From positions 141,776-205,775 of the forward strand of contig JAQTQZ010000001.1 in the NCBI GenBank assembly GCA_028712695.1: 64,000 nucleotides of DNA. The letters are read 5' to 3'. The notes below the pieces were generated by a model. It was not told where the DNA came from, did no database searches, and worked only from the letters and a program-made list of their open reading frames with translations. A program made the position numbers and the translations under genes. Shown piece by piece: positions 35,977 through 44,600 of this stretch; position 1 is the stretch's first letter, and the number at the start of each line of letters is the position of its first letter. The DNA is from Methylovulum sp. (GTDB lineage Bacteria; Pseudomonadota; Gammaproteobacteria; Methylococcales; Methylomonadaceae).

Positions 35977-36834
35977 ATGAATAACGCGTTAACCTTACCC
36001 GTTAATTTGTCTGTCGGCACATTTGATGCTTATTTGAATCTCGTTAGGCAAATGCCTAAGCTCACGGCTGAACAAGAACATGAATTGGCTGTAAAATTTA
36101 AAGATGAAGGCAATTTAGAAGCCGCTAGGCGATTAGTCATGAGTAACTTAAGGTTTGTTATTCATGTTGCTAGAGGTTATAGCGGTTATGGACTATCGAT
36201 GCCGGATATTATCCAAGAAGGTAATGTCGGTTTGATGAAAGCTGTTAAACGTTTTGATCCTGATATGGGGGTGCGTCTAATTACTTTTGCGGTACATTGG
36301 ATCAAAGCGGAAATTCACGAGTATGTGATTAAAAATTGGGGCATTGTCAAAGTTGCCACGACTAAAGCCCAGCGCAAGCTGTTTTTTAATTTGCGTAAAT
36401 CCAAAGAAGATTTGGGGTGGTTATCCAACGATGAGGCGGTTGCTATTGCCAACGATCTCAATGTTACGGTGAGCAGTGTGTATGAAATGGAAAAACGCTT
36501 GGGTAGTCGTGATATGTCATTTGATATTTCTGCCGATGAGTCAGATGATGAAAGCTATATTGCGCCGGCCACTTATTTACAGCAACATGGTGCAGACCCT
36601 GCTGTATTGATGGAAAATGCCGATTGGGAAGGGCACGGTCAAGATCTGCTCGCCGATGCGATGGAGTCGCTCGATGAACGTAGCAAGGATATTGTTGCAA
36701 GTCGCTGGTTGGCAGACAAAAAGGCCACATTGCATGAGTTGGCGGAACGCTATAATGTCTCTGCCGAACGGATTAGGCAGTTGGAACAAAATGCCATGAA
36801 GAAATTGCGTACTGCGGTTGTGTTTGAAGCTTGA
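35977..36834 (+). CDS. rpoH: RNA polymerase heat-shock sigma factor RpoH (sigma-32)
   Basis: 285 residues. Directs RNA polymerase to chaperone and protease promoters. Region 2 (DIIQEGNVGLMKAVKRFDP, then VRLITFAVHWIKAEIHEYVI), the RpoH box QRKLFFNLRK (about 131-140), and region 4 helix-turn-helix TLHELAERYNVSAERIRQLEQNAMKKL are all present. AGAGG lies before the ATG. Position after ftsYEX is conserved in gammaproteobacteria. Control by HrcA is predicted from the CIRCE element. Confidence 0.96.
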   Translation: MNNALTLPVNLSVGTFDAYLNLVRQMPKLTAEQEHELAVKFKDEGNLEAARRLVMSNLRFVIHVARGYSGYGLSMPDIIQEGNVGLMKAVKRFDPDMGVRLITFAVHWIKAEIHEYVIKNWGIVKVATTKAQRKLFFNLRKSKEDLGWLSNDEAVAIANDLNVTVSSVYEMEKRLGSRDMSFDISADESDDESYIAPATYLQQHGADPAVLMENADWEGHGQDLLADAMESLDERSKDIVASRWLADKKATLHELAERYNVSAERIRQLEQNAMKKLRTAVVFEA

Positions 36835-37320
36835 TAAGTTTTTATTGGGATAGGGCAATGGCCTTTGTTACTTTGAGTTCACATCAGATAAGCGGCTTAC
36901 ATGTTTAGTTTCATATGTAACCGGTTAACAGAGAGGTAAGGAAAGTTTCTGGCTTTTTGTTGTGCTATTGAAGCAAGGGGTTAAAAAATCCTGACTTGAG
37001 ACTCGAAGGGCTGTTATATTTGCGAAATATTTTTCGATCAGGGTGCTCGGAAAAATCAGCAAAAGTTATTTATGCCTTGTGATGCCCAGTCGATTATATC
37101 TTTGCCTGTCCCAGTTTGTCTGTGTCATCTCATTTTTGTCGAAACTTTGGTTCCACGTGATTTGACGCCGTGCGCGCTGCCTTATTTTATAGGTTTCCTC
37201 CACACGCTACGAAAACCCATTCGGTGTTTACGGCAGGCATGCGGACTAAAAGTCTTTACTCCCTGCCGCTTCGTTTCCAATATTTTCAGCGAACATCACT
37301 TTTCTTGTGGTAATGGTGCG
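36835..37320. other. Intergenic region between rpoH and mobA
   Basis: About 490 bases between convergent genes. A plus-strand open frame at 37072-37341 overlaps the mobA end and has no family features. No convincing terminator or RNA structure was found. Confidence 0.4.
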
Positions 37321-37914
37321 CTAACAAAATCTTCCTTCTAATGAAGACAAATCCTTTGCTGTGTTAATGTTAATAAAAATGTCCGGTTCGTTGCTGAGGT
37401 CAACTTTTAGCATTCTTTTCTGTGCAAGCCAAAAGCCAACTTTACGTCGGCCACTATCCAAAAAGTTCTGTAAATCTACGTACAAGCTTGTTTTTATCGC
37501 TAATAGTAGCGGCTGTATTTCCTTCCCGTCGTAAGCCACAGCAATATCAGTGTCTTGCTCGCGGCATGTTGATAACAATTTTTGTAGATGCTCCGGTCGA
37601 ATTAGCGGCAGATCACAGGGCATAACAAGCAGAATATCTGCGTCTGTAAAGCGCATTGCGGTTAAAATACCTGCTAAAGGACCATCAAAACGGTTTGTTT
37701 GATCAGTAACTACAGGTAAATTGAATGATCGATACTGATCGAGATTACGGTTGGCATTTATTATTAATTGATCGACAACAGGAAGCATTGCTTTTATGGC
37801 ATAACTTACTAATGGCTGCCCCTTATAATTCACAAGGCCTTTATCCTGATTGTCCATGCGTTTGGCGCGTCCGCCCGAAAGAATTACGCCGCTTACTTTT
37901 ATGGATTTGTTCAT
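37321..37914 (-). CDS. mobA: Molybdenum cofactor guanylyltransferase MobA
   Basis: Attaches GMP to Mo-molybdopterin to make the bis-MGD cofactor. 197 residues. The nucleotidyltransferase signature GVILSGGRAKRMDNQDKGLV (about residues 10-29), NANRN, DGPLAGILTAMRF and VMPCDLPLI (metal-binding Asp about 101) are all present. Stands alone with a divergent lipoprotein gene upstream. Full length for the family. Confidence 0.92.
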   Translation of the reverse strand: MNKSIKVSGVILSGGRAKRMDNQDKGLVNYKGQPLVSYAIKAMLPVVDQLIINANRNLDQYRSFNLPVVTDQTNRFDGPLAGILTAMRFTDADILLVMPCDLPLIRPEHLQKLLSTCREQDTDIAVAYDGKEIQPLLLAIKTSLYVDLQNFLDSGRRKVGFWLAQKRMLKVDLSNEPDIFININTAKDLSSLEGRFC

Positions 37915-38115
37915 GATATTAAATGCTGTTGTTTTTGTATTTAATGTTGAATTGGAACATATACAATTTAGGCTATCTGCCTAATGGAGCTTGTTTTAAA
38001 GTGGGGCTGCAAAAATAATTGTCGAATGCGAGTTAATCTTGATGGCGTGAAAATTTATTTGGCAGCACTATGTTGTGTGTTATCGGAAGGTTCAAAAGTT
38101 GGTTGGCCAAACAAG

Positions 38116-38571
38116 ATGCTTGAACGTTTTATTGTTTTTACAAGTGTGTTGTTTCTTGCCAGTTGTGCAGTGATTTCTCAATCCGAATCTGTACAATATT
38201 ATCAGATGGAAACAAAAAAGCCTTATGATGAGGTGTTGGTTGAACTTGAAGGCGCTATTGCTGATAACAACTTTAGAATAACAGGACATAGTCGTGTGGG
38301 CAAAGTGATACGTGATCGAGGTGATAAGGACTTTCCTGATTATGACACTATTCAATTTTGCAACTTGACCTATGCCAAGTTTCTGTTGCAAATGGCGCCA
38401 GAGGCTATTCGGCATATGCCCTGTACTGTGTTTATGTATAAAACTAAGGACAGGACAATTGTAACCACCAGGCTGTTGCCTACAGATACAAACAATAAAG
38501 AGTTAAATGAGCTGTCATTTACAATAAACGAGATGTTAAAGCAGATTGTTGATTTTGCGGTTGAGGAATAA
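38116..38571 (+). CDS. DUF302-type lipoprotein
   Basis: 151 residues from ATG 38116: a lipoprotein signal with lipobox LASC (MLERFIVFTSVLFLASC) and a DUF302-like domain (PYDEVLVELEGAIADNNFRI, then FCNLTYAKFLLQMAPEAIRHM with PCTVFMY). A longer frame from 37984 lacks a signal sequence at its start. DUF302 is a small alpha/beta fold of unknown role. Followed closely by a second small lipoprotein, possibly one unit. Confidence 0.75.
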   Translation: MLERFIVFTSVLFLASCAVISQSESVQYYQMETKKPYDEVLVELEGAIADNNFRITGHSRVGKVIRDRGDKDFPDYDTIQFCNLTYAKFLLQMAPEAIRHMPCTVFMYKTKDRTIVTTRLLPTDTNNKELNELSFTINEMLKQIVDFAVEE

Positions 38572-38636
38572 GAAATCCAACGTTAAGATTATTAATTCTG
38601 TGATTATTTTATATTTTTACAAGTAAGAGATTGCTA

Positions 38637-39026
38637 ATGGAAAACGGAAAAGTATTATCTGGTTTGGGCACTTTTTTTCTGGTAGCTATTATTGCTGGCT
38701 GTGCAAGCGCGCCAGAGCAAATGGCAGCGGAAAAAAAGGTTGTTAATGATTATCCTACCCGTGATCGGGTTGAATATGTTTTAAACTGTGTTGCCCAGCA
38801 CGGCGGTTTGACGTATATCACTCAATATGCGTGCGGTTGTAAAATTGATAAGATTTCAGAAAAGCTGACTTTTAGTGAGTATGATACAGCTAAAACGTTC
38901 AGTTATTTAAAGAGCACTCCAGGTGAAAATGGTGCGGTTTTCCGCGATCCTGCACAGTCCAAAAGTTTGAGGAGCAGGCTTAAAGAAGCCGAACAGGCCG
39001 CTGAAACAAGCTGTTTTGTAAAATAA
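38637..39026 (+). CDS. Small lipoprotein, hypothetical
   Basis: 129 residues. The N-terminal hydrophobic stretch FLVAIIAGCAS ends in a lipobox (IAGC). The mature region has four or more Cys (VLNCVAQHGGL, YACGCKI, ETSCFVK), which may form disulfides in the periplasm. No family recognised. ATG 38637 is preferred over TTG 38631 because a purine-rich TAAGAGA lies upstream. Its stop codon is the beginning of a convergent terminator stem. Confidence 0.65.
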   Translation: MENGKVLSGLGTFFLVAIIAGCASAPEQMAAEKKVVNDYPTRDRVEYVLNCVAQHGGLTYITQYACGCKIDKISEKLTFSEYDTAKTFSYLKSTPGENGAVFRDPAQSKSLRSRLKEAEQAAETSCFVK

Positions 39027-39065
39027 AATCACAGGCAATGCAATCATGATATTGCCTGTGATTTT
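39025..39065. terminator. Bidirectional terminator overlapping two stop codons
   Basis: Perfect 15-bp stem AAAATCACAGGCAAT / ATTGCCTGTGATTTT with an 11-base loop, between convergent genes. The stop codons of both genes lie at the stem bases, and the A/T ends supply U tracts in both directions. Confidence 0.9.
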
Positions 39066-39897
39066 AGGGGTTAACCTGATAAGTTTCCGTATACGTTTGG
39101 CCTTTTTTACAGGCGTCTCGGTTAATAGGGCTTTCACAGGTGGTGTCAGTAAACTCGGCTTTGAGCACGCCCGCTTTTTCGGAGACAAAGTAAAATCTGA
39201 AATTGGGATCAGAACTGATTGCGATATCTGTTTTAGCCGTTAGTACAGGTTTGTTGTTAAAAGAAATTTTTATATTTTCAATAAAATGCGATTTCTTTAA
39301 AAAACGAGTCACTTGATCCATTTGCATACCCGTTACGTTTGGATGGCTTATCAATAACTGTACTAATGTTGGATTGGATGGTGACGAGTCACCATCCAGC
39401 TTAAATTTCATCTTACCTAAACGCTTTATTGATGCATCCATATCCGCATTGATAGGCACTGAGCATCCCCCGCTTGCCTTTACAAATTTCTTTGACATAA
39501 AAAGTTTGCCGTCATTCATCTGTGCAATTGCACGAATATAGCTATAAGTGTTAACTCTGATTCGCATGGCTAAATCAGCCTTCCCGCTTTCTGGAGTGAA
39601 TTCAAATTCGCCTACAAAAGGGACTGGATTTTTGTCAACCAGCACTAGGATTTTTTTTATATAACTATCCTTAGATTGTCTTATCTTGCTGATGATTTTT
39701 AATGGCACTAGGGCGGGATCTTCTGCCCGATACGGTGCGTCAAGCTCGATGACAGTATTTGACTCTTCGATGGGCAGATCAGAAAAATATTGACTTTTTA
39801 AGATAGAATTCCATTCGTTTTCATCGCTGTTAGTTGTAGCAAACGAGGAGGATGGAGTTAAAATGAAAAAGCATAGGAGGATTCTTTTTATGTTCAC
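39064..39897 (-). CDS. Quinoprotein dehydrogenase-associated SoxYZ-like carrier
   Basis: 277 residues with a signal peptide (MNIKRILLCFFILTPSSSFA). The N-terminal half resembles SoxY, ending in KASGGCSVP with Cys145 at the position of the SoxY carrier cysteine. The C-terminal half resembles SoxZ (SHPNVTGMQMD, then a beta-rich end with FTDTTCESP). Fused SoxYZ proteins of this type are linked in methylotrophs and methanotrophs to PQQ-dependent dehydrogenases. No such dehydrogenase, or other sox gene, is in this window, so the partner is elsewhere. In the periplasm it may carry a sulfur or thiol-bound group; the cargo is unknown. Confidence 0.85.
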   Translation of the reverse strand: MNIKRILLCFFILTPSSSFATTNSDENEWNSILKSQYFSDLPIEESNTVIELDAPYRAEDPALVPLKIISKIRQSKDSYIKKILVLVDKNPVPFVGEFEFTPESGKADLAMRIRVNTYSYIRAIAQMNDGKLFMSKKFVKASGGCSVPINADMDASIKRLGKMKFKLDGDSSPSNPTLVQLLISHPNVTGMQMDQVTRFLKKSHFIENIKISFNNKPVLTAKTDIAISSDPNFRFYFVSEKAGVLKAEFTDTTCESPINRDACKKGQTYTETYQVNP

Positions 39898-39954
39898 TTT
39901 CCTGACCCTTCAGTTGATAAATAGTTATCGATATTTGATATATCTTGTTGGTAA

Positions 39955-40362
39955 TTATTCGCTGACCTGGGCAATCCAGTCCTGTAAGTTATAATAGTTT
40001 GTGATGCGGGCGACTTTGTTATCGCGAATTTCAAAAAAAGCACCCGCAGGCAGGCGGTATTTTTGTCCTTGTGCCGTCGGCAGGTCTTGGTCTGTTTTAA
40101 TGTATTCACCTAAAACAACAAATTCGGCTGCTGCCCTATTGCCATCAGGAGTTGCCATGACCACCATGTCAACTAGCTGCTCCTTATAGTTGTGGTTCAT
40201 GCAGGCCATGAACTGGGTAAAAGCTGCTTTGCCTATTTCCCGCTTCCCTTGATTTATGTCATGTATGACGTCGTCAGTCAGTAAGCTTAAAAAAGTATCC
40301 ATGTCGCCGCTATTAAAAGCTTTATAATAGTCATTTATTAGATTTATGGTTTGTTGAGTCAT
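39955..40362 (-). CDS. SnoaL/NTF2-like protein
   Basis: 135 residues of a cone-shaped NTF2-like fold: YYKAFNSGDMDTFLSLLTDDVIHDIN at the N-terminus, GKAAFTQFMACMN, and the closing strand FEIRDNKVARITNYYNLQDW. This matches the SnoaL-like/ketosteroid isomerase-related group, where acidic and His residues line a pocket; enzymatic activity is not predictable. Stands 57 bases upstream of the SoxYZ-like gene on the same strand, so they may be co-transcribed. Confidence 0.8.
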   Translation of the reverse strand: MTQQTINLINDYYKAFNSGDMDTFLSLLTDDVIHDINQGKREIGKAAFTQFMACMNHNYKEQLVDMVVMATPDGNRAAAEFVVLGEYIKTDQDLPTAQGQKYRLPAGAFFEIRDNKVARITNYYNLQDWIAQVSE

Positions 40363-40524
40363 AATAGTTCCATAATTAATTAAATTTCCTATTTTATAGG
40401 CAATCCTCCATTTAGCCTTAATTATTTTATCGGTTGTGCAGTTTGCGGATTAATTTTATTAGTCAACTGGGTTGTAAAATGATAATTTAAGTCTATTCTC
40501 TGAATTAGTTAAGAATAATTATTG

Positions 40525-41262
40525 ATGAATATTAATACCCATTTGATTACTTGCTCTGATGAAAATAACACACAGACTATACAGCAAGTGCCTTTTTTTT
40601 CGTTTAACAGGGAAAATGTTCTCTGGTCTCCAGATACCTTGGTTTATGCCGATTTTTTGGAAAAACTGGTGTTTAATGTTGCCAGGAAGCCAAAGCGCTT
40701 GATTACCCATTTACAACGTATTTTCTATTGTTTTCACACCCACATGAGCGAGCAGCTTTTTGCTGCTATTGTTGATTTTCTAGTTATTTTGAATAAACGT
40801 GGTGAAGCGATTAGCTGGCGAGTCGTTATAGGTGCTAAGTCTCAACTCAGTTCAGATCAATTTAATCTGCTTAAAAATTATCTAAAAAATGATGAGAGTG
40901 AGGCGCAGTTGTTACCAGGCAATCAGTATTCTATTTTTTCTAAAGGGTTGTTAGGTGTTAATAAAATAGTTGAGCAAATCAATCATCCTGATGAACTCAT
41001 GGATTATGACCCTTTAGATTTAGCACGTGACTATATTGAATATAGCCAGCTGGAAGAAGCCAAGCAGGTGCTTGAAAAAGCCGTTATGAATCACCCAGAA
41101 AGAGTTGAATTACAGCAAGAATTATTGGCGGTATATCAGTCGACTCGTGATTCAATAGGGTTCAATCGGATGTTGGTTGAGCTAAGCCAATCGGGAATTA
41201 ATATGACAGATGAATGGGTGCAGTTAAACGACTACTTTAAAGGACGGAATAACAATGGATAA
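40525..41262 (+). CDS. TPR-like protein, first gene of the GTPase/roadblock operon
   Basis: 245 residues, no signal or membrane segment. The middle (FLEKLVFNVARKPKRLITHLQRIFYCF) is helical, and the C-terminal part (LDLARDYIEYSQLEEAKQVL, then HPERVELQQELLAVYQ) looks like tetratricopeptide helices, similar in style to the C-terminus of the polar hub protein FimV. I do not recognise a named family. It overlaps the next gene by 8 bases. Likely an adaptor; a polar-hub role is inference from FimV resemblance. Confidence 0.7.
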   Translation: MNINTHLITCSDENNTQTIQQVPFFSFNRENVLWSPDTLVYADFLEKLVFNVARKPKRLITHLQRIFYCFHTHMSEQLFAAIVDFLVILNKRGEAISWRVVIGAKSQLSSDQFNLLKNYLKNDESEAQLLPGNQYSIFSKGLLGVNKIVEQINHPDELMDYDPLDLARDYIEYSQLEEAKQVLEKAVMNHPERVELQQELLAVYQSTRDSIGFNRMLVELSQSGINMTDEWVQLNDYFKGRNNNG

Positions 41263-42448
41263 AAATAAAAGTCCATTAAAAGTTGCTCTGCACGGAATGG
41301 ATGGACGCAGCTATAAAATGATGGCAATGTATTTGCAAGGACCTTGTAAAGGCGTTGCAGTTGTCGTGAATCAAGGTAATGAAGATATTGATATTTTTGA
41401 TGTAGATGGTGTTAATGGGGGCTCATTGATCGCTGAACATTTGACAAAAAACACACAAAAGCCTGTCATAGTTTTATCATTGAATGAGCGTATTATTGAA
41501 AACGTTCTTATGGTAAAAAAACCAGTAAAAATAGATGATATGCTTGGTGCCTTATCTAAAGCAAAGTCATTGCTTCAAAGACCTGCCCAACAAATTAAAA
41601 AACAGGATGTGGTTGGTAATAAGGTTAATGATTCTGATCAAATTGCAGATGAAAAACCCGTTCTCAAAAAATTTGTTCTTGATACGGATGAGCAGAAAAA
41701 AACATCAAAACATCAAGCGGCAATGCAGTTAGATGAAAAAGGTTTTGGTGCTTTTATTGGCAATGTTGCCGGTCTTGATGTTAATGATCCAAAACAATTT
41801 TTCAGAGCAAGTTATAATCCTAAAGAATACTTTCAGGGATATGTCGAATCTGCTTTTAAGGTTTGTCATGCAAAAGGTCAAGTTAGGCAACTAAATTCAG
41901 GATGGAATCCACTCATTATTTTTCCCAACAGCCATGAAATATGGCTTGATGTCGATGAAAATCAGTTGCGGTCATTTTCTGGTTTGTCCATCAATGCTAC
42001 ACTAGGCTCTAAGATGTCGATAACCCCATTGAGCCAAGACTCATCGACAGCGGATAGGACATTAGAAAGATTCCAAAGTATGGATGCATTTCTCTGGAAA
42101 ACTGCTTGTTGGGCATCGAAGGGACGATATCCTGCTTCTATCGACATTAGGCAGCCTGTTTATCTTAAACAGTGGCCTAATTTTACTCGCCTGCTGGTTA
42201 CACCTCATGCTTTGCGTATTTCAGCGTTGCTTATCCAAGGCCCAAGAACATTGGCTAATGTGGCAGAAGTTCTTAATATCAAACCGCAGTATGTGTTTGT
42301 GTTTATTAGCTCGGCCTGTGCGCTGGGGTTGGCGGGTCAAGTAAAAAGAGAAGCCGATGTGTTAGTAGAGTTACCCGAAATTAAACCCAATAAAAACCAA
42401 GGCTTACTGAGTCGGATTCTCAGTACACTGCGTGGAAAAAAAGCTTAG
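41255..42448 (+). CDS. Receiver-like/winged-helix protein
   Basis: 397 residues. The first 110 have the strand order of a receiver domain: DIDIFDVDGVNGG with Asp at the phosphorylation strand, KPVIVLSL, and VKKPVKIDD with the Lys-Pro of the last strand. The acidic pair at the N-terminus is not evident, so it may be a pseudo-receiver. The middle is a novel-looking domain (NSGWNPLIIFPNSHEIWLDV). The C-terminus (NFTRLLVTPHALRISALLIQ, then TLANVAEVLNI) resembles a winged helix. Cytoplasmic. Followed after 15 bases by the GTPase gene. Confidence 0.65.
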   Translation: MDKNKSPLKVALHGMDGRSYKMMAMYLQGPCKGVAVVVNQGNEDIDIFDVDGVNGGSLIAEHLTKNTQKPVIVLSLNERIIENVLMVKKPVKIDDMLGALSKAKSLLQRPAQQIKKQDVVGNKVNDSDQIADEKPVLKKFVLDTDEQKKTSKHQAAMQLDEKGFGAFIGNVAGLDVNDPKQFFRASYNPKEYFQGYVESAFKVCHAKGQVRQLNSGWNPLIIFPNSHEIWLDVDENQLRSFSGLSINATLGSKMSITPLSQDSSTADRTLERFQSMDAFLWKTACWASKGRYPASIDIRQPVYLKQWPNFTRLLVTPHALRISALLIQGPRTLANVAEVLNIKPQYVFVFISSACALGLAGQVKREADVLVELPEIKPNKNQGLLSRILSTLRGKKA

Positions 42449-42463
42449 TGGAACAAATATATC

Positions 42464-43000
42464 ATGAGTCAGTATAAAATTATTTTTACGGGACCTGTAG
42501 GAGCGGGGAAGACTACCGCTATTAATTCAATTAGTGATGTGCCGCCAGTAAAAACGGATGCGTCTGCTAGTGATATGACAAAATCACGCAAATCCTCAAC
42601 TACGGTTGCAATGGATTATGGCATCATGAATCTGGCTGGTGGGGAAAAGCTTCATCTATATGGGACTCCAGGGCAGGAGCGTTTTGACTTTATGTGGGAT
42701 ATATTGGTGACAGGAGGTATTGGCCTTGTTTTGCTGCTTGATAACACGAGAGGAGATCCTTTTCAGGATATGAAATTTTTTTTGGATACGTTTGAAAAGT
42801 TTATTGTTGATACCACTGTCGCTATAGGGGTTACACAAATGGATTTAAGTAGCAAACCAACCATTGATGATTATCATATTCAGCTAAAAGCAATGGGGTT
42901 AAAGCCACCAGTTTTTGCAATTGATGCCCGTGTAAAAAGTGATGTTTCTTTGTTGGTTCAAGCGTTATTGTATTCATTAGATCCAGGGTTAGAGGGATAA
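42464..43000 (+). CDS. Ras-like small GTPase (Rup/MglA-type)
   Basis: 178 residues of a P-loop GTPase. P-loop GPVGAGKTT (residues 10-18), switch I region with KSSTTVAMDYG, switch II GTPGQERFDF (about 66-75), and a G4-like TQMD in place of NKxD (about 124-127), as often seen in prokaryotic Rup-type GTPases. No membrane-anchoring Cys at the C-terminus. In MglA systems the GTPase is switched off by roadblock partners; two roadblock-like proteins are encoded just downstream, which supports a working switch module. Confidence 0.88.
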   Translation: MSQYKIIFTGPVGAGKTTAINSISDVPPVKTDASASDMTKSRKSSTTVAMDYGIMNLAGGEKLHLYGTPGQERFDFMWDILVTGGIGLVLLLDNTRGDPFQDMKFFLDTFEKFIVDTTVAIGVTQMDLSSKPTIDDYHIQLKAMGLKPPVFAIDARVKSDVSLLVQALLYSLDPGLEG

Positions 43001-43003
43001 TGA

Positions 43004-43651
43004 ATGAATAGCAAGTATTCACTAATTGAAGGGCTATATTTATATCCTACACCTGCTGGGGCGTATTATGCGTCCTCTTCTTTAGAGACTGATAAGCCTC
43101 GTCAATTCTTGAGGAGATTACTTCAGCAGTTGCAAACACCGGCTCTTACTATCGAAAATTTACAGTATTTAATGGGTCAAGATGATGAAGAGAAGTGTTT
43201 GGAAACATTGCACCATTGCCAAAAACTAAATTGGATACAAGGTCTCAATTCAGTAATTGAGTATCCTGGTGGGGCGCTCGAAGATATTTTGCCTGGCTTG
43301 CTAAGTAAAGTTACAGAAAATGGTAAAGTCTTGCTTGCTGATAATCAAGGTTTTTACCTTGCTACGCATGGTTTTCCCCATGAGGTTGCCGAAGAGCTAT
43401 CCGCTTTAAGTGCGGAAATTGCGACAGTTCATGATCGACGTTCAGGCTTACTTATAAATAACATGGGGTTGAAAAGCCACGCTTGGTCTATAGTCGATGT
43501 TTTTGGAAACAGTGAGGTTGGCTTTTGGCCGTTATTTATCTCCAATAATCGATTTGTTATTGCAGTTTACGGCATCCCTCATTTTAATCAGCCAGAGTTT
43601 GTTTCCTTGGTTTGGGCGCTAACAATTCGTTATGCAACAAAGAATAGTTAA
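43004..43651 (+). CDS. Winged-helix plus roadblock-like protein
   Basis: 215 residues; GGAG upstream partly overlaps the GTPase end. The N-terminal half (QFLRRLLQQLQTPALTIENL) reads like a small winged helix. Residues of about 108-210 (GKVLLADNQGFYLATHG, LSAEIATVHDR, NRFVIAVYGI) have the strand-helix-strand order of roadblock/LC7 domains, which bind and regulate MglA-type GTPases. Assignment of the second half is by pattern, not by an exact motif. Expressed with the GTPase. Confidence 0.55.
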   Translation: MNSKYSLIEGLYLYPTPAGAYYASSSLETDKPRQFLRRLLQQLQTPALTIENLQYLMGQDDEEKCLETLHHCQKLNWIQGLNSVIEYPGGALEDILPGLLSKVTENGKVLLADNQGFYLATHGFPHEVAEELSALSAEIATVHDRRSGLLINNMGLKSHAWSIVDVFGNSEVGFWPLFISNNRFVIAVYGIPHFNQPEFVSLVWALTIRYATKNS

Positions 43652-43697
43652 TTTTATGGTTACATACTATCAATAAAGAGAGAAGAGGAAACTAAAT

Positions 43698-44060
43698 ATG
43701 CGTGCAAATATGTTGACTTCTGTGTTGACAGAGCTTAACGGTACTTCAGCTGATATTGAGGCATCGGGAATTATATCGACTGATGGTTTGATGATAGCAT
43801 CAGTTTTACCAGCGACCATGGATGAAGATAGAGTAGGGGCGATGAGTGCCGCAATGCTTTCTTTGGGTGACAGAACAGCTCAAGAGTTGGCAAGGGGGAC
43901 ATTGGAGCAGGTATTGATTAAAGGTGCTAATGGTTATGTGCTTATGACCTACGCAGGTGCGGAGTCAGTATTAACTGTTTTAGCGAAACCTAATGCCAAA
44001 TTAGGTTTAATTTTTCTTGATGTAAAACGTGCAGCGACAAGCATAGCGGAATTTTTATAG
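43698..44060 (+). CDS. Roadblock/LC7 domain protein (MglB-like)
   Basis: 120 residues, a complete roadblock fold: IEASGIISTDGLMIASVLP, the long helix EDRVGAMSAAMLSLGDRTAQ, EQVLIKGANGYVLMTYAG and the closing helix. MglB homologues act as GTPase-activating partners of MglA. AGAGAAGAGG gives a ribosome site. Fourth-position gene in this unit after the GTPase pair, supporting a GTPase-regulator role. Confidence 0.9.
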   Translation: MRANMLTSVLTELNGTSADIEASGIISTDGLMIASVLPATMDEDRVGAMSAAMLSLGDRTAQELARGTLEQVLIKGANGYVLMTYAGAESVLTVLAKPNAKLGLIFLDVKRAATSIAEFL

Positions 44061-44092
44061 CTTGTGCGTTTTATATTGACTGAGGGATAGCT

Positions 44093-44569
44093 ATGATTCA
44101 TGACATGAAACCAGCGGATATAGTCGGGGACTATAAGGAAGCTGTTTTGGATTTATACGGTGGTATAACTAGAATAGTTTTATATACTGATATTGAAACG
44201 CCCTATCCCGATGGCAAGCTGATTGTCTCAACGACCGATAAAGAAGGAATAATCACGCATGTCAACAAGGCATTTGTTGAAATGTCTGGTTATACAGAAG
44301 ACGAGCTACTTGATTCGCCACACTCGATTTTACGGCATCCAGACATGCCAGCTGTGGCTTTTAAGGATTTATGGGATACGGTAAATGCTGGTAAACATTG
44401 GCAAGGTTATGTTAAAAACTTGCGTAAAGATGGTGGTTATTATTGGGTTAAAGCAACGGTTATTCCTAATATAAGGCAGGGTAAAGTGGTGAGTTATACG
44501 TCGGTGCGGCGGAAACCTTCCAGAGCTAAAGTTGAAGAGTGTATAAAACTTTATCCAACATTGTTTTAA
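44093..44569 (+). CDS. Single PAS-domain protein (Aer-like)
   Basis: 158 residues with one PAS fold near 35-145: GKLIVSTTDKEGIITHVNKA, FVEMSGYTEDELLDSPHSIL, RHPDMPAVAFKDLWDTVNAG, YWVKATVIPN. The RHPDMP...FKDLW pattern is that of the aerotaxis receptor Aer, whose PAS binds FAD. There is no output domain, so it would act through partners, presumably the GTPase/roadblock proteins of this operon. Redox or oxygen sensing is inference. Confidence 0.88.
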   Translation: MIHDMKPADIVGDYKEAVLDLYGGITRIVLYTDIETPYPDGKLIVSTTDKEGIITHVNKAFVEMSGYTEDELLDSPHSILRHPDMPAVAFKDLWDTVNAGKHWQGYVKNLRKDGGYYWVKATVIPNIRQGKVVSYTSVRRKPSRAKVEECIKLYPTLF

Positions 44570-44600
44570 CAATATTATTATAAAAAGGCAGGGATATAAT

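Noticed and set aside
37072..37341. Plus-strand 89-codon open frame between rpoH and mobA
   Set aside because: It overlaps the mobA 3' end and reads as low-information Cys/Leu/Pro-rich sequence with no start signal.
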